This document shows positions 39,808 to 51,800 of a DNA stretch of 64,000 nucleotides, piece by piece; position 1 is the stretch's first letter; each line of letters begins with the position of its first letter. Source of the stretch: Rhynochetos jubatus (lineage: Eukaryota; Chordata; Aves; Eurypygiformes; Rhynochetidae). Position numbers and translations under genes: made by a program. The stretch lies in contig CM050655.1 of the NCBI GenBank assembly GCA_027574665.1, forward strand, positions 1,240,001-1,304,000, in the 5' to 3' direction. The notes beneath the pieces are model-generated. The model worked only from the letters and a program-made list of their open reading frames with translations. It was not told the DNA's origin and ran no database searches.

Positions 39808-42800
39808 TCACTGGGCTGGCACGACCAGGTGGGGAAGCAGGGGAGCTGCCTTCTGGCTGCGCTCAGCAGACATGTGCTCCAAGCGCTCTGTGTAGAAGCC
39901 GTTGAAGTCCAACCTGAGAGACAAAAAACCCACAAGTTTCACCAGCCCGACGGCTCAGTGCCGCCCGAGAACGCAGTGTTGCAAGTGCTGCAGCACAGGT
40001 CCTTGCTGAGGCACTCAAAGGCAGCAAGGGGATCCAAAAATACATAACCTGTTCTATAGGGTCAGAGGAATTTTAGGGTAAAGTCGGTTGAAATGAGGGG
40101 TGTGATGTGAAGCAAAGCAAGTTTCACTGTGGGAAGAAGCAGAGGATGCTTATTTGTGCAGCAAGGGGGTTCGTGACACAGCATGGACCTCTCGGGTGGC
40201 AGCACTCCCTGTGCCCAACCTGCTGAGCACGGCCTTGCCTGTACCCAACCGCAGCCCCCGGCAGCGAAACCTCTCCCTGGGCATCAGCTGAACATAGCCA
40301 CAGCACAGCCAGCTGTGGACCCACCATCCCTGCACGGGACCGCCCAGACTGGGCAGACACAGTGGCTCACTCAGAGTGAGACAGGGACGTCTGCACTGTG
40401 CCACAGGCGTTGTCTGCAACGCCTCTTCCGTGCTCAGCCCTCGACAACAGGCTAAATTTCATCCATTCTCTACAGGTGTATAAAATACACTGTGAAGGAC
40501 CAATTGCTAAGAACTGCTTCTCCAAAGCTACAGTCTGACCACACAAGTCTGGAGATGTGTCACTAAGGGACAAGGCACCAGGGGTGAGGGGGTTCTCTGT
40601 CTCCGCACCTTCCTGGCCACTTCCCACCACTTAACTCCACCATTATTCACCACCATTGAACTCCCCATGGGAAATCCATCATACTATCCATTGTAACTAC
40701 CCCGAAACGCTGCAGTTCCTGCTCCCAACCACCTCCTTGCTTACACAAGTACACTTCAAACAGATTCCCGATTCAAGACGAGTAACTGGCTGGAAGATGC
40801 TCAGTTAAAATTACAAGCATTGCTGGTACTTGTAAACACCTCTCCAAAGCAGGCAGCGTCGACAATATCATCATCCTGTCTCCCTGACAATCCCAAAGGA
40901 TGGCACAAAAGCAGGCAGCTCCATACCTGCCCTTCTTTAGGCATATCTTTGCACTATGATGCCAACTCTTATGCAGCTCTTAAAAACACGTGCCCTGGGA
41001 ACGCTAAGCCATAGTTGATATCAGCCTGCAAATCACATAGAAGTTCCTCTCTTCATTTCTCAAGTTAAGTTGTTCCAATACTAAATAAACAGGCACAATA
41101 TTTGAGTTTCATGTTGCTTAACAACCTTACACAAATGGCAACAAATTGTTCTTTGTAATTTTTTGGTGACTGCAGAAAACACAGCCTCGACAGATGGAAT
41201 TTATCGGTTGCTCTCTCCTGGTTGAAAAGCTTACATCTCTTTCATCCTTCAAGTGCTGTATGAAGGAAATCTGACACTGAGGCAGGCATATTTACCAAGC
41301 TTTGATGCAAACAGAAGGTCAGGACTCATTTACATCTTCCCTTGGAGGGTCTAAAGTAGCTTTATTCCAAACTTTTTGAATTGCAGATTTTGATGTGCTT
41401 CCCTCTCAGTTATGTTTTAGGGTTAAATAATCTTGGATAACTATCATCTCTTCAGAATTTGCATGGTGCTTCCTCAAACTCTGCTTACACTTCAGTTTCT
41501 CATTTTGTGGCTGGAACATCTATTCACTGGAACTTGACTATCCTACTGGTCTTACTCTAAGCTGAGTCATTGCCATTTCCTCCAAACTGGTGATATCCGA
41601 TGACCGCTAGCAGCACTTGATTGGTAAGATTCCTAAGTATTCGGAATACTGACAAATCCTTCTGACAAAGTCCTCTATGCCATAATTCTTCTCCTTTTCA
41701 CAGCTGGGATGTGAAGGAGTGACTCTGGAGATTTTCTGCCATTGTCAACCCTTTATCAGCACTGCTAGGGAAGGAGCCAAGGCACCTGAGCAGGACTTCA
41801 GCACACCAAAGATCTGTGAGTTACATGTGATCTTCCCCACTTCGAGGGAAACACCCTTGTCATGGTTTAACTCCGACTAGCAGAATACCACAAAGCTGCT
41901 CTCACAAATCCCCCTTTCCCTCCTCCAGCGGAGGGGAAGAATCAGAGGAAAAAGACAAGGAAGCTTGTAAAATTGAGATAAGAACTATTTACTAATTGAA
42001 TCTAAATGATTATATACAAATACTACTAACAATAAGTAATTAAAATAATAGAAAATAAAACCTATGATACAATATGATACAGTTGCTCACCACCCACTGA
42101 TCAATGTACAACCAGGTGCTGAGAAGCGAGAGTCAGAGCCAGAGAGCCCAAGAGCCGCAGCCCAAGAGCAATCGCAGCCCAAGAGCTGCAGCCCGAGAAC
42201 TGTCACAGCAGGTTCCGAGTGAACCCTATCAGTGATGGCACGACTGGGAAAACTAAACAAACCCACCAACTCCCACACAAACGAGCCAGCAAAGGAGTTA
42301 GCAAAGCAACTAACACAGAAGTTAGAGTGTTAGAAAGTGAAAGAGTAGTGGTTCCCGGACCCCCTCCTCGCCTATTGCCCCGAGCATGAAATACTCCCTT
42401 GGTCAGTTTGGGTCAGCTGTCTGAACTGTGTGTCCCCTACACCGCCTGTAGCGAGACAGCGAGAGCTGGGCATGCAGCTGCAGGATCAGAAGCGGAGAAA
42501 GACCTTGAATTCAGTGCAGGCGTTGCCCAGCGCCAGCTGAGACCTTATCGGTGCTGCCCTCAGCATCCAGGAACACAGCTCCATAGCAGCCATGGTAAAG
42601 AGAGTTAACTCTTTCCTGACTGAACCCAGCACACCTCTGCATCTCCATCTTCTGTTGTTTGGTGCTATAAATACAATGGTTGTGCCTCAGTTACTCAGTA
42701 CTGTCAACTGAATAAATATTAACCAGGATCAAAGAAATAAAAGCACAGTGCCAAAATTACAAGTAAAAGGGATATTTTGTTATCTGTGTTACATGTTGAC

Positions 42801-45800
42801 TATCACCCCTGAAAAGCAGTCACATTAAAAGGTTATAATTTATAAGAAAAGACTGGTATGTCTTATAAACCCTTCCATCTCTCTGCCAAATCTGTTATTT
42901 CAGATGGCAACTGTCTCCGCTTTGGTTCTTGGGTTCCTGTTGCCATAGAGTCCAGGACTCGATCCAATATCTTGACAGGCTGAATGAGAGCTAAATGTCA
43001 TGTCTGAGCATTCATCGTGGGACTTCCACTCTTTAAAACATTACTGAGCAGTCCCTAGAGATGGAAAGCCATGTTGTGTTGCATGGCCTGTTAACACGCA
43101 ATATTTCAGCTAAGGAAATGGGGACACCTGGTCCACCAGTAAAGCTCTAGCTGTGTCTGACACCTTGGTGAAGACTCACATGGTCCCAGACAGTCCAAAC
43201 CGGGGGACTTGATGGTGATGACAGTCCTGATGTCATAAAGGCCCAGTATTTCATCTGCAGCCTCTGAACAGAACTGGAGCATAGAAGTGCCAGGGGGCAA
43301 AGCACTCAGATCTCCTTCTGAACAGCTGGTTGCAGCCTGGCCACCATTCTCAATGCAAACTGCTAACAGAAGCATTCTGTTTTTTCACAACCTGTCTGAA
43401 TCACTGTACTTCTCCTTTGTCCTGCATTGGGAATTATCACTGTAAAAACAACCTCTCCATATTTGGAAGAGCTGGCTCCAGAGCTTCCACAGCTCAGGAG
43501 TCACCTTCCTGCCACAACTAACACTCAATGTGTGGTCTGCGAAACAAAGAGGCATCAGGTGGAGGACAGCTCCTAGCTGTGGCACCACAGACCTACAGCA
43601 AGACACACAGCGCGTCTCTGTGATGCAGCATCAGCTTGTCCCAGTGTCCTGGCAGAAGCGTACAGTTGACACAAGGGTGAGGCAGCAACGACAGAAGGGA
43701 TGAGCCTCTGATGCTAAGAGGTGTAGAAGCAGTGCTGGAAGGAGGACACCACCCGAGCTACTGCCAGAAAAAGCCTTACATCCACGTCTGGCATTGCATG
43801 TGATAAAGCATGATGGAAGGTGGCAGGACTTTCGCTGTTGCATGGTGTCAAGACTGGTCGAGGACCTGGCGTTGTTGACTTCTTGAGTATGCCAAAGACC
43901 AACTCCAGCCTTGGACTGAGCTGGGTGATCCCACCAGTGGGACGGCTTCCATATGTTCTTTACAAGACTCAAGGACTGTGAGGTCGTGATACTCTTCTAT
44001 TAAAAGAGCAGGCAACTTGGTCTTCAACGCGGTGTTGGCCATGCCGGGTGCCATCTGCAAGGATGTCAAAGTGTCTGTATCATGGAGTCAGTTGCCCTGT
44101 CTCCTGGATGGAGCACCATAAAAAAAGCCCGTTTGTTGCAACTTGCACCAGGAATGACAAAAATGTAAGTGCTCGATGAAGAAGGAAGGCAGAGATGGAG
44201 CACTGTGGAGGAGTAAATGTTCCTGGCTGAATGAGTCAACTGCCTGTGGTCTCGATCACTGAATCTAGCCTCACGCTGTATGCTACTGTGATACCTAGGA
44301 GTGATGGCAGTAAGGAGAGCGTAAGAGCTCAACCTCTTTGGCTTGCCAGTTTTTCTAGAGATGGATCCTGCCTGCAATCCACAACAGTCCAATGATGATA
44401 AACAGTGGTGCCCAGGCTTGACATAAAACATCCAGAAGGGCTGCACCCTCATTTCCTACAAGGATTTGCAGACATTTGGCTGTCCTAGTTAGTCCTGAAA
44501 GGAACAGCAATTACTTGTACAGCTAGGGCCTCCACTCACAATCACAAAAAAAGACCTTGAAGATTTTCCAAGATGAGAAGGAGACCTTGGACTCTGGTCC
44601 CTTCAGAGATGGCATGAATCAGAGTTATTAGGACTGTGGAGAAGGGGTCCTCACCTCCCCACTTCGGGGCCTGAGTATCCACCAACAAGGACTTCTGTTG
44701 GGAAGAAGGTAAGCTCCTACCCTGACAGGGAGTGGAAGCAGGAGAGTTCAGAGCAGCAAGCAGTCCTGGGGCACTGCATTTCCCTTCGGATGCCTGTGAG
44801 CATCCCTGTCTTTCATAAATAAGGAATACAATCCTACGAGGAAGAAGACAAGACGTAATTCTTCACAGTGTTGTGGGAGCTGGTGGGCTAGACTCCACTC
44901 CTGGAAGCACCCATGGTAACAGGGATGACAGGTTTTAGTGTTCAACCTTGGTCTCAACCATGTGACCACCTCTCTGATAGAACAGGAGATGCTAATACCA
45001 CAGCCAGGGGTTGAAGTTCTCGGAAGGACAACTGGAAGCCCAGACTCCTGCTGGAATACTTCATAAAATAGTGTTTGCAGAGGTTGGTACCAGGAATCCT
45101 GGACAGCCCTGTCAGATGGTGTTAGAAAAGGACAAGGAAAGCTTCAAGAGACATGGAATGAGGGCACAACAACCTGCTTCAACAAAACATTTCGGAAACA
45201 TTTTCTTTCTCTGTTTTCAGGTGCAGCACACCTCAGCAGAGATGTAAGGGTTACAGCCAGCCATAAAAGACATCTGGTACAGAAGGGAACATCTGGAACA
45301 GAACTTAACAGTTGCAGGGTAATATTCTTGTGGTTTTCCTGAAGATTCAGTTAAAGGATGAGAGAGACCAACAAAAAGTACAGTTGACAAAGACCAAAGC
45401 AAGCAGAGGACCAATAAGACTACGCTTAAATAAAACAAAACAGAGGACAAAGCACAGTTAGGAGACAGCTCAAGGCACCCTTTAGTCCTATGATGTGGTT
45501 AAAAAGAACTAAAGGATCTGCTCTGTTCTGTACTAAGTGTCAAAGGGACTGGGGGATGAACTCCAAAGAAAGACAGAAAAGGTATGTGATTAACCAGTTT
45601 ATGAACAAAATCACATATTGCCAACAACTGATTCTAGTGTATCTACCACTGAAAAGCATTACAACTTTAGATGAATAGCAGTCCAAAAAGCAGGGAGCGC
45701 TCCTTGGTAAACCAAGGGCATTCCTCAGAAAAAGATGAAAGGAAACAATCAGTACCTAAAATTACCTTAATTTCTGGCTAGTCCTGTAAAAGCTGCTCAC

Positions 45801-48800
45801 AATTGCTGACACATGAAAAGAAGGCTACGCATCAGCTTACAGACAGCATGAAGAAACTAACAGCTGTTTAGTGCGGCTAACTGGCAGCGATGACAAAGGT
45901 GGTCATTCTCAAGCATTCTAGGCTCACAGGTGCCACAATGGTGCAAATGTGTCTACAAGGCTTACAGACACAGAATAAGCTTTTAAAAAAAGCATTGGTG
46001 TCGAAGTACTTTTATATTCATGAAAATCCTAGCCTCTTAAAATTGTACCCCTATGCAATATCTACCCCGTCTCTTCACTGGAAGAAGTAACTCCCTGTAA
46101 AAATGAACTGAATTGTGCCTAACAGCCTGCACGCAGAATTTCTCAAGTATTACAGTCTTTGCCAGGTGTGAGGCAGCTGGCCACCAGCAGCTCTTACATA
46201 TCATTTCCACTGAGGTGACTCTTTGAATGAAGAGATGTCAACTCCTGACTCTCGCCTGCCTTCTTATTCCACGGTTATAAGTGTGCCTCATTTCCAATCT
46301 GCAGGCTGCTGGGTTTCACAGGTACTTAACTTCTTGAAAACAAATATTCCAGCCACAAACACTAAAAGCTGCTCCCAGTAGCGGACTCCACAGTTGCAGT
46401 TATTTCTGGTTTGCTCCTAAAGCGCTGGTAGCAGGATCAGAGTGAGAAGCATCCTGCTTGCACTCCTAGATCATGATCTGTGGTTCCTCCAAGCCAGAAG
46501 TGCCAGGGCAGGTGCCTCTGTGCTACACCCAACTACAACACAGATCTCAAAAAGCCCAGCAACACTAACACGTATGACTTTTATAGCAAAACCAAGTGTT
46601 AATTGTTCCAAAGAAGTCCTTGTGCATCTCATTTTATGGAAAAAGCAACACAGAGGTTACAAATCTAGATCTCCTCTCTCTCCCCCTTTTGGCAGTGTGT
46701 CTTGTATACCTGACTTCTAGGTATTACTGGAGGAATTTTGATTTCTAAGTAGCTAGTAAGTACTGATGAGACCACAGTAAGAATGTATTAAGAGATGATT
46801 ATTTAAATAAATGATACGAACTTAAACCAAACGAAACAGCTACTTCTGATCAATACCTTACATGGTTTTCTCATCTTGGAATACTTACGCTGTGTTCAGG
46901 ACTCAGCTTATTCACTGTCTACACAGTGAGATAATCCCCAAGAAAACTAACACTTGTATTAACAGACAAACTTCACATAATTCAAAGGAATGTTGTTGGG
47001 GTGTTTTTAAAGCCTTGTGTTGAAATGCAAATCCACATTTCTTCTCATTTCAGTGCTTTCATTGATGGGCACACCCACAGTTATAAATAGCAATTATTCT
47101 TCCTGAGCTAAACTCAGGAACCAAGGAGGGACAAGTTACAGAGAGGAAACTACTGGCTCACCTGTAGATGATGTTGAGCATGCTGTGCTCACAGTCATTG
47201 GTGCTGTAAATACTCAGTTTGTCCAACAGGTCCAGCAGATGTGTTGAGAAATTGCTATCAAATTTGTTGATTGTCGCTTCGAACCCAGATGTCAGGTGAA
47301 GGCTGTCAGCATGCTCTGCTAAAAGCTATCAAGACAAAGGAGTAGTGGCCCCATATATTTGCTAATTCACCCTTGCTAAAGAGGTGCAATTATTCCTTCC
47401 CTATTTTCTAACCTGTTTAAAAACACTTCCATAAAACTTAACAGTCACTCAGCCACTAAAATAAATCTTTCTAAACAGTTGCAAGGTTCTTGGTAGTTAA
47501 AAACCTTGCTGTAACTGTCTGGGGAAAACCCAGAGCAGATCCCAGTAGAGTTATCCTCAAATGTATGCTGTCGTTATTTATTTTCAAGCAGGAGGAGAAG
47601 CCAGTGAGCAGAAAGTGAATGCTGCCTAAGACAGGTTGTAATCCCTGGAGCACTGCCTTGCTGTGTGCAGAGAGGGGCTTTGAGGGGGACAGGATGCAGC
47701 TTGCCAACTGCACAGCATGCCAAACAAATCGCTTATCATGTGTGCATCTAAACAGAGAAATGCAGACAAGAAAAATACCCCAGATACAAAAGAGGTAGGC
47801 TGGAAAGAGTCACACCCAACAGCCTATTGCCTCATCCATCACAGAGCGGTAGTTCTGGAAATAGGAAAGCTCTTGAGTTGCAGAAAGGCTGTATGCGGAT
47901 ACCCACTGCACAGCTGAAAATACAGCCAAGAACTTAAAAGCAAGTGCAGGGCCTGCTGTGGGAGACAGGGTCTTCAATGCAGACCTTGAGAACACCATTA
48001 GCCCTCTACACTGCCCTCAGAAATGCCCACAGTTCTGCAAAGATTCTGTTTTTGGGGCAAGAGGTGCTCTAGAAATTAGGAAGGTCCATCTGCAAGAGGT
48101 AGGACAGTCACCCTGGCCAGACCACAACCTCAGGCAACATTCATAGAAGAAAGGGCCCAATTATCCATCCCATGTCCCACCTTGTTAGTCATCTTCTTCT
48201 TGGCAGCCTCTTCAGCACGCTCCTCCTCTGTTGGCGGGCCCAGCATTGTGTCGTGCTCTAAGGTGAGCCAGTCCATCTCGTTATCCAGCTTCATGCTCTG
48301 GGTAAACCTCTTGGAACAGCAGAGGTTTGGGGAAATGGTTAGATCCCATGTTTTCAATTATGGCAAAGAATGATTTGGGGAGAGACTTTTTACAAGGGCC
48401 TGTAGTGACAAGACAAGGGGTAACAGGTTTAAATTGAAAGCGGGGAGATTTAGATTAGATATCAGGAGGAAGTTCTTGACGGAGAGAGTGAGGAGGCACT
48501 GGGACAGGCTGCCCAGAGAAGCTGTGGATGCCCCATCCCTGGGAGTATCCAAGGCCAGGCTGGATGAGGCTTTGAGCAACCTGGTCTAGTGGAGGGTGTC
48601 CCTGCCCATGGCAGGGGGAGTAGGAACTAGATGATCTTTAAGGTTCCTTCCAATCCAAACCATTCTATGATTCTATGAGTCTGACCCAGTTCTGCCAGCC
48701 CTGCAGCTAGCTGGCTCCCACAAAAGCTAACTCTGAGCTTAAATTTATGTTAATAGACAAAGCTGCCTAAACTCAAAAGAAGGTGGGGTTTTTTTAAGCT

Positions 48801-51800
48801 ATGGGCCCCCTGAGATGCTGGCTAGAGTTTGCACATGGAGATCAGTCCTCACCTGACCCTCAAAAGAGCATGCTAAAAACTACAGAGCCCTACAACTTAC
48901 ACCTCAAATTCTGCTGCAGGACTGGTTGAAGAGGCAATTCGGCTCATATGAACCTGATCCCAACACCAAAAACAGAAAAGCATAGAGAATTTTGTGGAGG
49001 GAGGAGCCACAGGAAACATCTGGGAGAAAGGATGAGGGTCCGAGCAATCAAGATGCAGTCAAGCCCGTTGATGCGAGGAACGGGCTCTTCCAAGTGCATC
49101 AAGGATGAGAGGGGTTGAGGCGGAAAAAGGCACTGTCACAGCTGGCTGGCACCCACAGCAGCTGGCAATGGCATGATGAATACAGGGAGGCTGTACCTAC
49201 CTGCATGCAGTTTGTGAACATGACACAGACAGACATCAGCTTGGAGAAGATCTTCAGCAACTCCGGGTTGGTTAGCATGCAGTCCTTCAAGCAGTTATCC
49301 AGGAAGCTTGTGTGGTGGCTCAGGACATCATCAATATTAGATGCCTGTGACAGGACAGTACAATAATGAAAACCCAAACCAGGACTGCTGCACTGGAGCA
49401 AAGCTCTAACCCAGCATCCTGCCTCTGACAGTGACCTCCCAGACATGCTCAAGGGCATGTTGAGATACTCCTCATGTACTTTCCAGCTTTGAGAAACATC
49501 ATGAGATGGAGACTGTATTTGCATTATTGCCTTCGACAGCCCTTCACAAGCTTTCTGCCTTTGATTCGTCACATCACCTTCTCCACCAAATTATGCTTTC
49601 TTTAACCACCCAAACCCTCCACTGGAAAGAATGCTCAGATGGAGTTATCTGCCTTATGAACATGCACTTCCTTTGCTTTTAAATATGCTTGTCATGCCCA
49701 CTCCCACCTTCACAATCGCAGCAAAGTCAGCTGCAGTAAAAGGAAAAGAAATATAAATCAAAGAACCTTAAACGTCAGTAAGTTTACAAGGCTCAAAACA
49801 TACAGGTTATTCAGAAACACATTTTAGGAGCACAGTAAGGAACCGGGACATGCAGTATTGTTATGGATTCTGCAAGATTTTTGTCCAGCTCTGTTAGTTC
49901 AATGGGCTGTTTCAGTCTCAAGTTTTAAATGACAGATTAAAAACCCCTTCTCACTCTGTACAATTATGGGATGTGCTGAAGCCGAGAACACAAGCTTATG
50001 AAAAAGCCATAGGACTAAAGTCACCAAAGTATCCATGCTGTTCATCAGGATCAGTGCCAAAAAACACCACCCATAACTTTTAAAACTACCAGTACAGAAC
50101 AGGGATAAATACTGCCTTCTGAAGTCATGACAATGCTAGTTGTGTTATGAAGATAATGATGTGAACGTGAAGATACTAGTTATATTAGTTCCTATTAGTT
50201 ATAATAGGAAGAAAGTGCCTTAACTTCGAGGGGAAATGCACAAAAGAGAAGTCTGGCAAATCAAAAAACAGCAGAAGATACTGTATGAAATCAGTGAAGA
50301 TCATCCTTTTCCTTCCTAAAACACAAATGAAAGAAAAAAACCTCCCCCAGTCTGTAGGCTACAGAGGTTAAAGAGCCAGTTCTGCATCCTGTTTGGAAGT
50401 AAATTTTGCTTTTATTTAAATCAAAGAAGATTTTACTCAGCAGCTGGGGATATATCATCCCTAGTGAGCAGTTCTTTTAAAGGACTGCATAGCAAAGTGG
50501 TTGCTGTAAAGGCTTTTTTAGCTGACAGCATTGGGATGTTCACCTCGCAGGTGCTTGTATTGCAACAGTGCCTAGAGCTAGACTTTTCCTGCCCCAGCAC
50601 TGGTAGAGAGCATGCTCCATCTCCCAGAGATTTAAAAGCCTTGAAGGACACCGATGAGGATGGGAGACAAGCCTACATTTGCAGTACATCTCAAAGACTT
50701 TGCTAACTTGCAAAAAACCTTTTCTCAGTTTTGAAGGGTGACTTGTGTACATACTGACATCACAGGCAGCTTTGAGTCATTAGTACTGCACTATGACTTG
50801 GAAAAAACCTCCATTTCAATGGTAGAAATGCTCTACAAAATGCTGCAGCAGCCCTCAAGGTGTGAGAAATGAAGAAGTGTGTGGTGAAGGCATGAACAGA
50901 TCTATTTTTTTGTCATACAGCCATGTGAACACCTTTCCCCAGTGCCAGCAAAGTCACTTTATACCTGCTATCTCAACATGTCTGGCAGGCTAAAGAGGCT
51001 CACAGATGTTCCACGGCAAGGGAATTGGGCTATCAAAAAGGTTTGGTCTAGATGTTTCATGGGAACGGGGCTCCTCCGGGAAACAATATACATTGTTTGG
51101 AATGGAAATAAAAATGCTTCAACACCACTATATCTCTGAAGGAGCAGAGAAACCTAATGGCTGAGAGCCAAAGCAGAGAAGGATCTGCTGACAGAGTCTT
51201 TGCAAAAATTTTGGAGTCAGAAGACTGTCTCTTCTGAACAGGGGATGCTGTCAACACAGACTGCATGCCTGCTGCATTTCACAGTCCCTTCTAGGACATC
51301 TGGAATCAGCAGAGGCTGAAAGGAAGCACTTCCTGAGATCAGTATGGAAGAACCCAGGACAGGATAACTCATTCGAGTGCACTTCTCTCAGATCATCCAG
51401 GAGCTTGATACATAACTTCTTGTTTAGAAATCCTCACCAAGAATATGTAAAGATGCTCACAATCCTAGACCTGAAACCTCCTGTGAATTCTCCAGGAAAA
51501 AGGATGACAGGGCATCAAAACATATTGGTCTGCTGACCCCAGAACAACTCCTCAACACACAGCAGAAACTAAGACAACCTCAGTTGATGCTGAAGATTGA
51601 CAAGGCTCATCAGAGAGCTGCCAAGAGAGATGCTTAATGAAGACTGCAGGCGTGCTGATGTTTGGTACATCAGATAAATGTTTTTCATGGCATAAGAGGA
51701 AAAAGATGTGCAACCCAGAAGCGTCTGATCACAGGATGACTACCAGAGGGAAGAATACCACATTCCCTACCACGCACTTGCCTCAGAGAAGGTCGAGCAG

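Larger units (their letters stand above)
39914..47161 (-). other. TUBGCP2 last intron (7.2 kb)
   Basis: Holds one solo LTR (41858-42633). The rest (39914-41857 and 42634-47161) shows no exon, RNA gene or transposon that I can name. The part from 43.0 to 45.2 kb is less AT-rich than its surroundings and unexplained. Confidence 0.6.

Noticed and set aside
41848-42643. Target-site duplication of the solo LTR
   Set aside because: Flanking pentamers (ACCCT and CCTCT) do not match cleanly under any choice of ends I tried.
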